Of a stretch of 12,471 nucleotides of DNA, positions 6,724 through 12,471 are shown piece after piece. The notes beneath the pieces are model-generated. The model was not told where the DNA came from. It did not search any database and worked only from the letters and a program-made list of their open reading frames with translations. Position 1 is the stretch's first letter, and every line of letters starts with the position of its first letter. The translations under genes and the position numbers were made by a program. Source of the DNA: Lachnospiraceae bacterium (GTDB taxonomy: Bacteria > Bacillota_A > Clostridia > Lachnospirales > Lachnospiraceae); contig JAILOC010000057.1 in assembly GCA_024691045.1 (NCBI GenBank), positions 1 to 12,471 of the forward strand, written 5' to 3'.

Positions 6724-6724
6724 T
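6682..6724 (+). promoter_or_regulatory. GGA-rich leader and strong ribosome binding site of flaG (possible CsrA target)
   Basis: Four ANGGA motifs occur in 37 bases: AAGGA (6682-6686), ATGGA (6686-6690), ACGGA (6691-6695) and ACGGA (6714-6718). The last overlaps the ribosome binding site GGAGGTGATC, a 10-base match to the anti-Shine-Dalgarno end of 16S rRNA. GGATG (6684-6688) can pair with CATCC (6699-6703), placing GGA motifs in and beside a hairpin loop. This is the layout of CsrA/RsmA-repressed leaders. No csrA or fliW gene is in the window. Confidence 0.4.
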
Positions 6725-6729
6725 CGAAA

Positions 6730-7158
6730 ATGGCACTTGAACCTATTAACAGCGTAATGAGCCTGCAGCAGCAGACTTATAATCCCGCTCCGAAACAGGT
6801 GCAGCCTGCAGAGGGACCCGAAACGTCCCGTTATGCGGATACGGCAGCTACTCCCATGGAGGATATAGCTGTTGTTGATAATGCTAATGCCAAGGGAAAT
6901 GCGGATTATCAGGAAAATAAGGAAGACCAGCAGACTACTCCCGAGCAGCTCAAGAAGGCAGTTGAGAAGCTTAAGAAGGGTCAGCTTGAGGATTCCGAGG
7001 CAGTATTCGGTTTCCATGAGGAGACCAACAGAGTCACCATCAAGATAGTCGACAAAGAGACCAAGAAGGTCATTAAGGAGCTTCCTCCCGAGAAGACTCT
7101 CGATATGATCGCCAAGGTCTGGGAGATTGCCGGCCTTCTTGTAGACGAAAAGAGATAA
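6730..7158 (+). CDS. flaG: Flagellar protein FlaG
   Basis: A 142-residue soluble protein of the FlaG family, encoded next to fliD in many bacteria and linked to control of filament length. Residues 1-70 are a low-complexity, Gln/Pro/Asn-rich region. The conserved domain runs from about 72 to the end: a helix (LKKAVEKLKKGQL, 74-86), a beta part FGFHEETNRVTIKIVDKETK (93-112), then KVIKELPPEKTLDMIAK (113-129) and IAGLLVDEK (133-141), the family signature. There is no cysteine. It is the first main gene of the late flagellar operon, with a near-ideal ribosome binding site. Its TAA overlaps the fliD ribosome binding site (AAAGGAGGG, 7157-7165), so fliD is probably translationally coupled to it. 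Confidence 0.92.
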   Translation: MALEPINSVMSLQQQTYNPAPKQVQPAEGPETSRYADTAATPMEDIAVVDNANAKGNADYQENKEDQQTTPEQLKKAVEKLKKGQLEDSEAVFGFHEETNRVTIKIVDKETKKVIKELPPEKTLDMIAKVWEIAGLLVDEKR

Positions 7159-7171
7159 AGGAGGGAACGAT

Positions 7172-8719
7172 ATGGCTACCAATAAGATCAGAATGAGCGG
7201 TCTCATCTCCGGTCTCGATACTGATGCCGTAGTTGAAGCCCTCGTAAGCAGCAAGAAGGAAAAGGTCACTACCGCCAAGAACGACCAGAAGAAGCTTGGA
7301 TGGAAGCAGACCATTTATGAGGGGATCAATAAGAATATCAAGGGACTTTTCCAGTCCCATCTTTCCGGCATGAGATTCTCCACGGCTTACAGCAAGATGA
7401 AGACAAATGTGTCCGATTCCACGGTTGCAAGCGTTGTTACCGGAGACGGTGCCGTAAAGGCTACCCAGAAGCTCAGGGTTGAATCCCTTGCCAAGACAGC
7501 TTATCTTACCGGAAGGGATCTTAACGGAGAGAGTACCGGGAAGACCTTCACCGCGGCAAGCACACTTGCGGATCTCGGTTATGAAGGAAGTGGAGACACC
7601 ATCCATATCAATGTGGGCGGAACCGAAAAGGGAACCCTTACGGTTGACGGATCCACCTCAATATCCGATGTGCTCACCGAGCTCAAGAAGGCCGGACTCA
7701 ATGCTTCGTTTGATGTCGAGACCCAGAGATTCTTCGTAAACTCCAAGTCCACCGGAAAGGCAAATGATTTTACTCTTACCGATGAAGGAAACGGAGCACT
7801 TGCTGCGCTCGGACTTAACGTCGCATCCGACGATGACAAAAATGCCACCGGATTCAAGCAGTCCGATTACGCAACCAAGGTTGACGGAAGCAATGCCGTC
7901 ATCTATCTCAATGATGCGCAGTTCACTTCAAACACCAATACCTTCAAGGTCAATGGCCTTACCATAACCGCAATGGACGAGACCGGTGACAGAGAGGTGA
8001 CTCTCACCACCGATTCCGATACGAGCGGAATATACGACATGATCAAGAATATGATCACCCAGTATAACAAGGCCATCAACGAGATCGACAAGTATTACGG
8101 CGCCGCATCTGCAAGAAAATACAGCATGCTTACTGACGAAGAGAAGGAAGCAATGAAGGATAAAGAGATCGAAGAGTATGAGGACAAGATCAAGTCCGGA
8201 CTCCTCAGGATGGATACCAATCTCGGAAGTCTTCGTGAGCTGTTCACCACTACCATGAACGAGGGTATTGAAGTTAACGGCAAGACATATTACCTTTCAA
8301 ACTTCGGAATCGGAACCGGAAGCTACTTTGATACTCCCGACAATGAGAAGCATGCCCTTCACATCGACGGTGACAAGGATGATGATAAGTTCAAGGACAA
8401 GACAGACAAGCTGTCCGAGATGATCGCAGCCGATCCCGCTACCGTAGAGGAATTCTTCAAGAAGCTGTCACAGAACCTGTACAAGAAGCTCGACAGTGTT
8501 TCCAAGTCCCGCGACGGATACAGAAGCTACGGCAACTTCTATGATGACAAGAAGATGAAGTCCGACTACGACGGATACAAGTCCACCATCAAGAGCCTTG
8601 AGAAGAAGGCCAATGATTATGAGGACAAGATCTACAGACAGTATGCAGCCATGGAGAAGACCCTTTCGAACATGCAGTCCAAGAGCAATGCTCTCGCAGG
8701 ACTTCTCGGTACTTCATAA
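7172..8719 (+). CDS. fliD: Flagellar filament cap protein FliD (HAP2)
   Basis: The cap protein sits as an oligomer at the filament tip and helps each exported flagellin subunit fold into place. The 515-residue length is normal. The N-terminal FliD domain starts IRMSGLISGLDTDAVVEALV (5-24), the hallmark sequence of the family, and covers roughly 8-110. The middle (about 115-240) is the variable, surface-exposed beta region. The FliD C-terminal domain covers about 245-500, with NMITQYNKAINEID, a long Lys/Asp-rich helical stretch, and a terminal coiled-coil region (about 460-510) ending in SKSNALAGLLGTS. The protein contains no cysteine. Its ribosome binding site AAAGGAGGG overlaps the flaG stop codon. 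The following fliS gene starts 27 bases after its TAA. Confidence 0.96.
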   Translation: MATNKIRMSGLISGLDTDAVVEALVSSKKEKVTTAKNDQKKLGWKQTIYEGINKNIKGLFQSHLSGMRFSTAYSKMKTNVSDSTVASVVTGDGAVKATQKLRVESLAKTAYLTGRDLNGESTGKTFTAASTLADLGYEGSGDTIHINVGGTEKGTLTVDGSTSISDVLTELKKAGLNASFDVETQRFFVNSKSTGKANDFTLTDEGNGALAALGLNVASDDDKNATGFKQSDYATKVDGSNAVIYLNDAQFTSNTNTFKVNGLTITAMDETGDREVTLTTDSDTSGIYDMIKNMITQYNKAINEIDKYYGAASARKYSMLTDEEKEAMKDKEIEEYEDKIKSGLLRMDTNLGSLRELFTTTMNEGIEVNGKTYYLSNFGIGTGSYFDTPDNEKHALHIDGDKDDDKFKDKTDKLSEMIAADPATVEEFFKKLSQNLYKKLDSVSKSRDGYRSYGNFYDDKKMKSDYDGYKSTIKSLEKKANDYEDKIYRQYAAMEKTLSNMQSKSNALAGLLGTS

Positions 8720-8746
8720 TAATCACGTTAAGGAGAGATAAAGGAA

Positions 8747-9133
8747 ATGCCTTTACCCAATGCCTATCAGCAATATGCGAATAACAGGGTGATGACCTCA
8801 TCACCTGCGGAACTCACACTCATGCTCTATGAGGGTGCGATCAAGTTCCTCAATATTGCACTCGGAGCGCTGGAAGAGAAGGATGTTCAGAAGGCACATA
8901 CCAATATCCTTAAGGCCGAGCATATCATAGATTATCTGAGGCAGACCCTCGATATGAAATATGCCGTGGCACAGGATTTCGAGAACATCTATTCATATCT
9001 TTCGCAGAGACTCATTGAGGCCAACCTCAAAAAGGATCCCGAGATAGTCCAGGAAGTAAACGGTCATCTCCATTCCGTAAGAGATACCTGGAAGGAAGTA
9101 ATGAAGCTTAACGGCATAACCTGGAGAAGCTGA
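8747..9133 (+). CDS. fliS: Flagellar export chaperone FliS
   Basis: A 128-residue all-helical cytoplasmic chaperone that binds the disordered C terminus of flagellin, prevents premature polymerisation and hands it to the export gate. The family hallmarks are clear: NAYQQYANNRVMTSSPAELTLMLYEGAIKFL (5-35, with the conserved tyrosines and SSPxELxLMLYxGAIKFL) and a C-terminal helix around LHSVRDTWKEVM. It has two possible Shine-Dalgarno sequences, TAAGGAGAG (8729-8737) and a nearer AAGGA (8741-8745); the first has the better spacing. It lies between fliD and the coiled-coil chaperone gene, the usual Firmicute order. In Firmicutes FliS also takes part in the FliW-CsrA control of flagellin translation, which is relevant to the leaders described here. 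Confidence 0.96.
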   Translation: MPLPNAYQQYANNRVMTSSPAELTLMLYEGAIKFLNIALGALEEKDVQKAHTNILKAEHIIDYLRQTLDMKYAVAQDFENIYSYLSQRLIEANLKKDPEIVQEVNGHLHSVRDTWKEVMKLNGITWRS

Positions 9134-9144
9134 TAGGAGAAAAC

Positions 9145-9624
9145 ATGGCAGATTATCTTGAACTCCTTGAGGAGTCGCTCATCAAGAAGATAAGTGTTCT
9201 GGACAGGATCGAAGAGTTTAACTTAAAGCAGAGAGAGCTGTTTGTGAATACGGATGAAACTCCGGACTTCGGGAAATTCGATTCCTTCATAGAAGAGAAG
9301 GACAAGCTCATCGAAGAACTGGATGCTCTCGATAACGGCTTCGAAACCATGTATGAAAGAGTGGCCGATACCCTGAAAGAGAACAGATCCGAAAATGCGG
9401 ATATGATAAGAAGGCTTCAGGAGCTTATCAGGGAGATAACGGACAAGAGCTCATCGCTCCAGTCACAGGAAAGAGCGAACAAGGAATTGATGGAAGATTT
9501 CTTTCAGAGTGCCCGTGATAAGATAGGCAAAAACAGAACAAGCTTAAACGCCGCATACAGTTATTTCCAGTCCCAGCAGGGAACAGGCAGCGCGGAATCC
9601 CTCTATATGGATTCCAAGAAATGA
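9145..9624 (+). CDS. FlgN/FliT-like flagellar coiled-coil protein (putative export chaperone)
   Basis: A 159-residue, highly charged, mostly helical cytoplasmic protein with no membrane segment and no cysteine. It starts MADYLELLEESLIKKISVLDRI and carries the pattern FIEEKDKLIEELDALDNGFETMYERV (about 48-73), followed by a second long helix (about 75-135) with LQELIREITDKSSSLQSQE. This is the build of the small helical-hairpin chaperones FlgN and FliT, which escort hook-associated and cap proteins to the export gate. FliT classically serves FliD and is encoded right after fliS, and this gene is in that position, 11 bases past the fliS stop with AGGAG at 9135-9139. Primary sequence in this family is too variable for me to decide between FliT and FlgN. 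A strong terminator follows within 12 bases. Confidence 0.7.
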   Translation: MADYLELLEESLIKKISVLDRIEEFNLKQRELFVNTDETPDFGKFDSFIEEKDKLIEELDALDNGFETMYERVADTLKENRSENADMIRRLQELIREITDKSSSLQSQERANKELMEDFFQSARDKIGKNRTSLNAAYSYFQSQQGTGSAESLYMDSKK

Positions 9625-9635
9625 CCGGAAAATTT

Positions 9636-9668
9636 AAAGAGCAGGAACATTTCGTTCTTGCTCTTTTT
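9636..9668 (+). terminator. Strong intrinsic terminator of the flaG operon, possibly bidirectional
   Basis: AAAGAGCAGGAAC (9636-9648) pairs with GTTCTTGCTCTTT (9654-9666) over 13 bp with one G-U pair, around the 5-base loop ATTTC, and ends in five T (9664-9668). It begins 11 bases after the last flagellar stop codon. Read on the - strand, the same stem is followed by TTTAAATTTT, so it may also stop transcripts from the convergent licD-like gene, whose stop is at 9709-9711. Confidence 0.9.
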
Positions 9669-9708
9669 CTGTCATCAAATATTTGCTCTCATATTATATT
9701 TGCTTTCG

Positions 9709-11907
9709 TCACACATTATGGTCGCTTATCATTACGGGTTTTCCCTTTGCGTTAAATGCCGGAACAAAGGGCGACGGACTTCCGTAATAAGCATCAAAAT
9801 CCTCCGCAGCCGAGTCGGCATTTCCGGGAGAGGAAGTCAGAAATCTGTATTTTCCGCCGGTTACGGCTTTATCGATCAGTTCGAAGATCTCACCGGACAG
9901 ACTGTTGTCGGCCTGCTTCCATATGCTGCGGTTATGGGGGTAAAGAGCTATTGATACCCTGATCCCGTCTCCGGCGGCATCGAATATTCCGAATCTCTTT
10001 TTGATTCCGTTTACGATATCCGGATTTTCGATCATCTCGTTTATGCCTATGCAGTAAAGCAGATGCTTTTCGTTGCGCTGTTTTCCGGAAGGCATTTCTG
10101 CAATATCGCTTACGGTTATCTTTTTATCCCAGATATCTCCGGTGTCCGGACCTGCCAGCGAGGTGAGCATGCTTATATACAGATTCCGGATATTTTCCGA
10201 CTGAACATATACCTTGTCGGAATAAATGATCCCCGGAGCGGTGACGTAGCTTCTCATATTGTAGATATCATTTATGTCGCATTCGGAGAATTCGGATGTT
10301 TTTCCGAAAGGAACGAAGATGAGTTCGTCGGTATACTTCCTGAGCTGCGATGCATAAAAGCTTTTCGGGACAGTCAGGAAAGGATTTGCTCCGTCATAGG
10401 GATCCTGGATATAAATCCTGCCGGGGCAATGGACCGATATGTCGTAGGTTTCCCAGCTTGCGAGATGTTCTTCCTGTACTCCGGGATAATCTCCGGGATT
10501 GCATGAATAAGAGATGCCGTTATCTTTGAGGACTCTGCCGAAATAATCCCTGGTCATCACCGGAAGAGGGATCACATATATATCGGTATCGTCCTCAGCA
10601 CATGCACGATCGTAATACGGCAGCATGCCTCTCCATTTATCCGGACCCGTTACGACAAATACGGTCTCTTTTCTGCGTACCAGGTATTCCTTCGTAGCTT
10701 CCCTGATTTTCTCGATATGGTCGCCTATGGCGAAAAAGTTTATCGCCGTACCGTCTTTTTCGTATGCGCTGAAGCTCTGATAAAGGATCTCACAGTATTC
10801 CTCCAGGCATTTTACGACAGCTTTTGCGGGAATGCTGTTTTCTCCTTTTATCTGCTCGACCAGTGTTCCGTAATCCCGGGCGAGCTGGATGCTGCCCTGG
10901 AAATACTCCTTTACCAAGGCGTCTTCTTTTCTGCAATATGCGTTTTCCGACTGCTCCGAGATGAAGTCTATCCCGACAAGGCATTCTGAAGCCGTGGTCA
11001 TCAGTGAATTCGAACGGTCTGTTGAGGGCCTTATGAGCATCGAAGCATCATATTTGAAAATGGATAGAGATTCACCGGACAGCTTCTCCATTTCCTTTTT
11101 CTGGGCTTCGAAATAGGGATAATCATGTCCTCCCCACACCTTTTTGACGCGGCAGTATTCGCCGTATCTTTTGCTGAGCAGCTTGTTGTAGTATGCGGGG
11201 ACCGGAATGGTCGTATCTTCAAAAGGAAGTCTTACGGTCTTTTCGTAATATGACTTCGGATCCGCCGCAGAATATCCGTTTTTGAGCACCCATGGGAAGA
11301 TCTGGCCTATATGCTCAGTGTCAGCGGCTTTAGTCCTTCCCATTGCCTTTTCGGCCTGACGGTACAGTTCGATGGCATTTTTGCGGTCTTTTTTCTCAAT
11401 ATATATGTTCGCACGAGCGAGGAGCTCCATTATCTCCCTGTCGCGCGCGGCTTCAGCCTCTTTATCCTCGTACAGATAATCCTTAAGGAAGATATCGACG
11501 CCTGCGAGCCAGGGAAAATTATAGTGGTCTGCGAGGTATCCGGGCTCAAAGCACATCTTCTTGTTGCTCACCACCCTCGCAAGGAATAGCCAGTGATCCT
11601 CGTGCCTTTCGTAATCGTGAATATCGAAGTGTTCGGGAAGCTCTTTGTCCGCAACCTGCCTGAATCTGATATAATCATCCCTCTTCATGCAGATATCGAG
11701 GTCATCGTCCCAGGGTATGAAGCCGCCGTGCCTGACAGCGCCGAGCAGGGTGCCCCAGTCGGCATAATAGGTGATGCCGTACTTTTCACAGATACGGTCG
11801 ATCTCGGAAAGAACGTCAAGAGTAGAAGCCCAGGCCTGCTTGATAGCGGTCGGGACATAGAAGCCGTTCCTTATTTCATCTTTGAAGAAATCTACGGAAT
11901 GATTCAC
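9709..11907 (-). CDS. LicD-family phosphotransferase fused to a CDP-glycerol glycerophosphotransferase-like (GT-B) half
   Basis: A 732-residue soluble protein of two parts. Residues about 28-275 are a LicD domain: EKYGITYYADWGTLLGAVRH (41-60) and FIPWDDDLDICMKRDDYIRF (63-82), whose Asp cluster 67-71 is the expected metal site. LicD enzymes move phosphorylcholine, or in relatives other phospho-alcohol groups, from a CDP carrier onto glycans. A helical linker (about 300-410) leads to a half (414-732) with motifs I associate with the CDP-glycerol glycerophosphotransferase family: VFVVTGPDKWRGMLPYYDRA (416-435), IYIQDPYDGANPF (498-510), FYASQLRKYTDELIFVPF (517-534), SDKVYVQSENIRNLYI (563-578) and DAYYGSPSPFVPAFNAKGKP (705-724). 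Typical LicD proteins are under 300 residues, so this is a fusion. It starts with GTG; AAGGA (11929-11925) is 17 bases upstream, so initiation looks weak. It is transcribed away from the flagellin gene. Substrate and target are unknown; flagellin or its glycan is an inference from position. Confidence 0.85.
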   Translation of the reverse strand: MNHSVDFFKDEIRNGFYVPTAIKQAWASTLDVLSEIDRICEKYGITYYADWGTLLGAVRHGGFIPWDDDLDICMKRDDYIRFRQVADKELPEHFDIHDYERHEDHWLFLARVVSNKKMCFEPGYLADHYNFPWLAGVDIFLKDYLYEDKEAEAARDREIMELLARANIYIEKKDRKNAIELYRQAEKAMGRTKAADTEHIGQIFPWVLKNGYSAADPKSYYEKTVRLPFEDTTIPVPAYYNKLLSKRYGEYCRVKKVWGGHDYPYFEAQKKEMEKLSGESLSIFKYDASMLIRPSTDRSNSLMTTASECLVGIDFISEQSENAYCRKEDALVKEYFQGSIQLARDYGTLVEQIKGENSIPAKAVVKCLEEYCEILYQSFSAYEKDGTAINFFAIGDHIEKIREATKEYLVRRKETVFVVTGPDKWRGMLPYYDRACAEDDTDIYVIPLPVMTRDYFGRVLKDNGISYSCNPGDYPGVQEEHLASWETYDISVHCPGRIYIQDPYDGANPFLTVPKSFYASQLRKYTDELIFVPFGKTSEFSECDINDIYNMRSYVTAPGIIYSDKVYVQSENIRNLYISMLTSLAGPDTGDIWDKKITVSDIAEMPSGKQRNEKHLLYCIGINEMIENPDIVNGIKKRFGIFDAAGDGIRVSIALYPHNRSIWKQADNSLSGEIFELIDKAVTGGKYRFLTSSPGNADSAAEDFDAYYGSPSPFVPAFNAKGKPVMISDHNV

Positions 11908-11951
11908 CTTTTTGCCTGTTTTGATCCTTAAAAAAGCAGTCTTTTTACTAT

Positions 11952-11980
11952 AATATAGACGTTATTTACAGAAAATTCAA
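11952..11980 (-). promoter_or_regulatory. Sigma-A-type promoter of the licD-like gene
   Basis: On the - strand, TTGAAT (11980-11975) and TATATT (11957-11952) are separated by exactly 17 bases. They match the -35 and -10 consensus at 4 and 5 of 6 positions. Predicted start is near 11945, leaving a leader of about 38 bases before the GTG at 11907. Its -35 is 18 bases from the -35 of the divergent flagellin promoter. Confidence 0.6.
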
Positions 11981-11998
11981 AAATTTATAAAAAAAGGG

Positions 11999-12025
11999 TA
12001 AAGTATTTTGATATACGTCCGATAT
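11999..12025 (+). promoter_or_regulatory. Sigma-28 (SigD/FliA) promoter of the flagellin gene
   Basis: TAAA (11999-12002), a 16-base spacer and CCGATAT (12019-12025) match the Firmicute sigma-28 consensus (TAAA, 14-16 bases, CCGATAT) exactly. The predicted start near 12033 gives a leader of about 104 bases before the flagellin ATG. This places flagellin in the latest class of flagellar genes. Confidence 0.88.
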
Positions 12026-12036
12026 AATGAGTGTAA

Positions 12037-12128
12037 GCGGTTAGGAAAATAAAAAAACCGCAAAATATGGAAAAGTAACTTAATTGTCCCGTCTCTATAA
12101 GGCAGGGACGCGGACCTACTCAAGGAGG
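12037..12128 (+). promoter_or_regulatory. Structured flagellin 5' leader with GGA motifs (possible CsrA-type control)
   Basis: GCGGTT (12037-12042) pairs perfectly with AACCGC (12056-12061), with a GGA in the loop (12044-12046). This stem-loop would lie almost at the 5' end of the mRNA. A second stem, GTCCC (12086-12090) with GGGAC (12105-12109), is followed by GCGGAC and then by the ribosome binding site AAGGAGG (12122-12128), 8 bases before the ATG. Four GGA sites, one in a hairpin loop and one in the ribosome binding site, resemble the CsrA-bound hag leader of Bacillus subtilis. Binding is not shown. Confidence 0.45.
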
Positions 12129-12136
12129 ATAAAATT

Positions 12137-12471
12137 ATGGTAGTTCAGCACAATATGCAGGCAATGAATTCTAACAGAATGCTTGGTCTTACTTCTTCAG
12201 CACTTACGAAGTCAACCGAAAAGCTTTCTTCTGGTTATAAGATCAACCGTGCGGCTGATAACGCAGCAGGACTTGCGATCTCCGAGAAGATGAGACGTCA
12301 GGTAAGAGGTCTTACACAGGCTTCCTCAAACGCTCAGGACGGTATCTCAGCTGTACAGACTGCAGAAGGTGCACTCAACGAAGTACACGATATGCTGCAG
12401 AGAATGAACGAACTTGCAGTTCAGGCTGCTAACGACACCAACATGTCGGCAGACAGAAGCTACATCCAGTC
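12137..12471 (+). CDS. hag: Flagellin, N-terminal part (gene runs off the window)
   Basis: Flagellin is the filament subunit, exported unfolded through the flagellar type III system. Only the first 111 codons are present. They contain the conserved D0/D1 region: [17 protein letters not shown] (1-17), [20 protein letters not shown] (23-42), [17 protein letters not shown] (43-59), [19 protein letters not shown] (65-83) and [16 protein letters not shown] (86-101). The last includes the segment equivalent to the TLR5-contacting stretch of Salmonella flagellin. The start is certain: ATG 12137 with AAGGAGG at 12122-12128. The gene has a sigma-28 promoter and a structured leader and is divergent from the licD-like fusion gene. 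The symbol hag (or fliC) is used generically, since Lachnospiraceae often carry several flagellins. The variable domain and the C-terminal D0 are outside the window. Confidence 0.97.
   Translation, partial: MVVQHNMQAMNSNRMLGLTSSALTKSTEKLSSGYKINRAADNAAGLAISEKMRRQVRGLTQASSNAQDGISAVQTAEGALNEVHDMLQRMNELAVQAANDTNMSADRSYIQ

Noticed and set aside
6556..7314. 252-codon open frame on the - strand antisense to flaG
   Set aside because: It covers the flaG promoter, leader and coding region, has a Leu/Ser-rich composition typical of the complement of a coding frame, and no ribosome binding site or family motif was seen. FlaG on the + strand is unmistakable.
7073..7606. 177-codon - strand frame antisense to flaG/fliD
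   Set aside because: It is a shadow of the FliD N-terminal coding region, which carries a clear family signature.
9679..9704. ATATTTGCT repeated at 9679-9687 and 9696-9704
   Set aside because: A short AT-rich direct repeat in a convergent intergenic region, with no further copies or associated element.
10063..10506. 147-codon + strand frame inside the licD-like gene
   Set aside because: The opposite strand encodes a continuous 732-residue protein with conserved motifs across this stretch. The + frame has none.

Overview
The window looks like chromosomal DNA from a motile Gram-positive anaerobe of the Lachnospiraceae (Butyrivibrio/Roseburia-type Clostridia). This rests on protein character, AGGAG-type ribosome binding sites, a flaG-fliD-fliS order, a Firmicute-style sigma-28 flagellin promoter, and a small protein next to birA that I associate with this family. 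No species can be named from sequence alone. All genes read + except the licD-like gene.

Region 1 (1-3751) is a tightly packed operon: the tail of an unidentified gene, birA (biotin-protein ligase/repressor), a small DUF6145-like protein, dusB (tRNA dihydrouridine synthase) and a DUF3880/CgeB-like glycosyltransferase. Three of the junctions overlap or touch. The operon ends at an intrinsic terminator (3838-3874) whose left arm abuts a perfect TATAAT promoter box (3832-3837) that probably drives the next block.

Region 2 (3900-6535) is an O-acylation pair: an AlgI-type MBOAT membrane acyltransferase and a membrane-anchored AlgJ/AlgX-like SGNH protein. Between them lies an 85-base imperfect inverted repeat that includes the algI stop codon and resembles RAYT/REP-type repeats.

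Region 3 (about 6579-9668) is a late flagellar operon: a sigma-28-like promoter, a leader rich in GGA motifs containing a short open frame that ends inside the flaG ribosome binding site, then flaG, fliD (filament cap), fliS (flagellin chaperone) and a FlgN/FliT-like coiled-coil chaperone. It closes with a strong intrinsic terminator that may work in both directions.

Region 4 (9709-12471) holds a divergent pair. On the - strand is a 732-residue protein joining a LicD phosphotransferase domain to a C-terminal half resembling the CDP-glycerol glycerophosphotransferase (GT-B) family. On the + strand is the 5' end of a flagellin gene with a near-perfect sigma-28 promoter and a structured leader. 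They are driven back to back by a sigma-A-type and a sigma-28-type promoter.

Taken together, housekeeping genes are followed by filament assembly genes interleaved with surface-decoration enzymes (glycosyltransferase, O-acyltransferase pair, LicD fusion). The most interesting idea is that the LicD fusion adds a phosphodiester-linked group to flagellin or to a co-expressed surface glycan. That is inference from domain content and position, not shown by the sequence. No tRNA, rRNA, CRISPR array, insertion sequence or transposase gene was seen, and no gene-free stretch exceeds 300 bases (the longest is 11908-12136).
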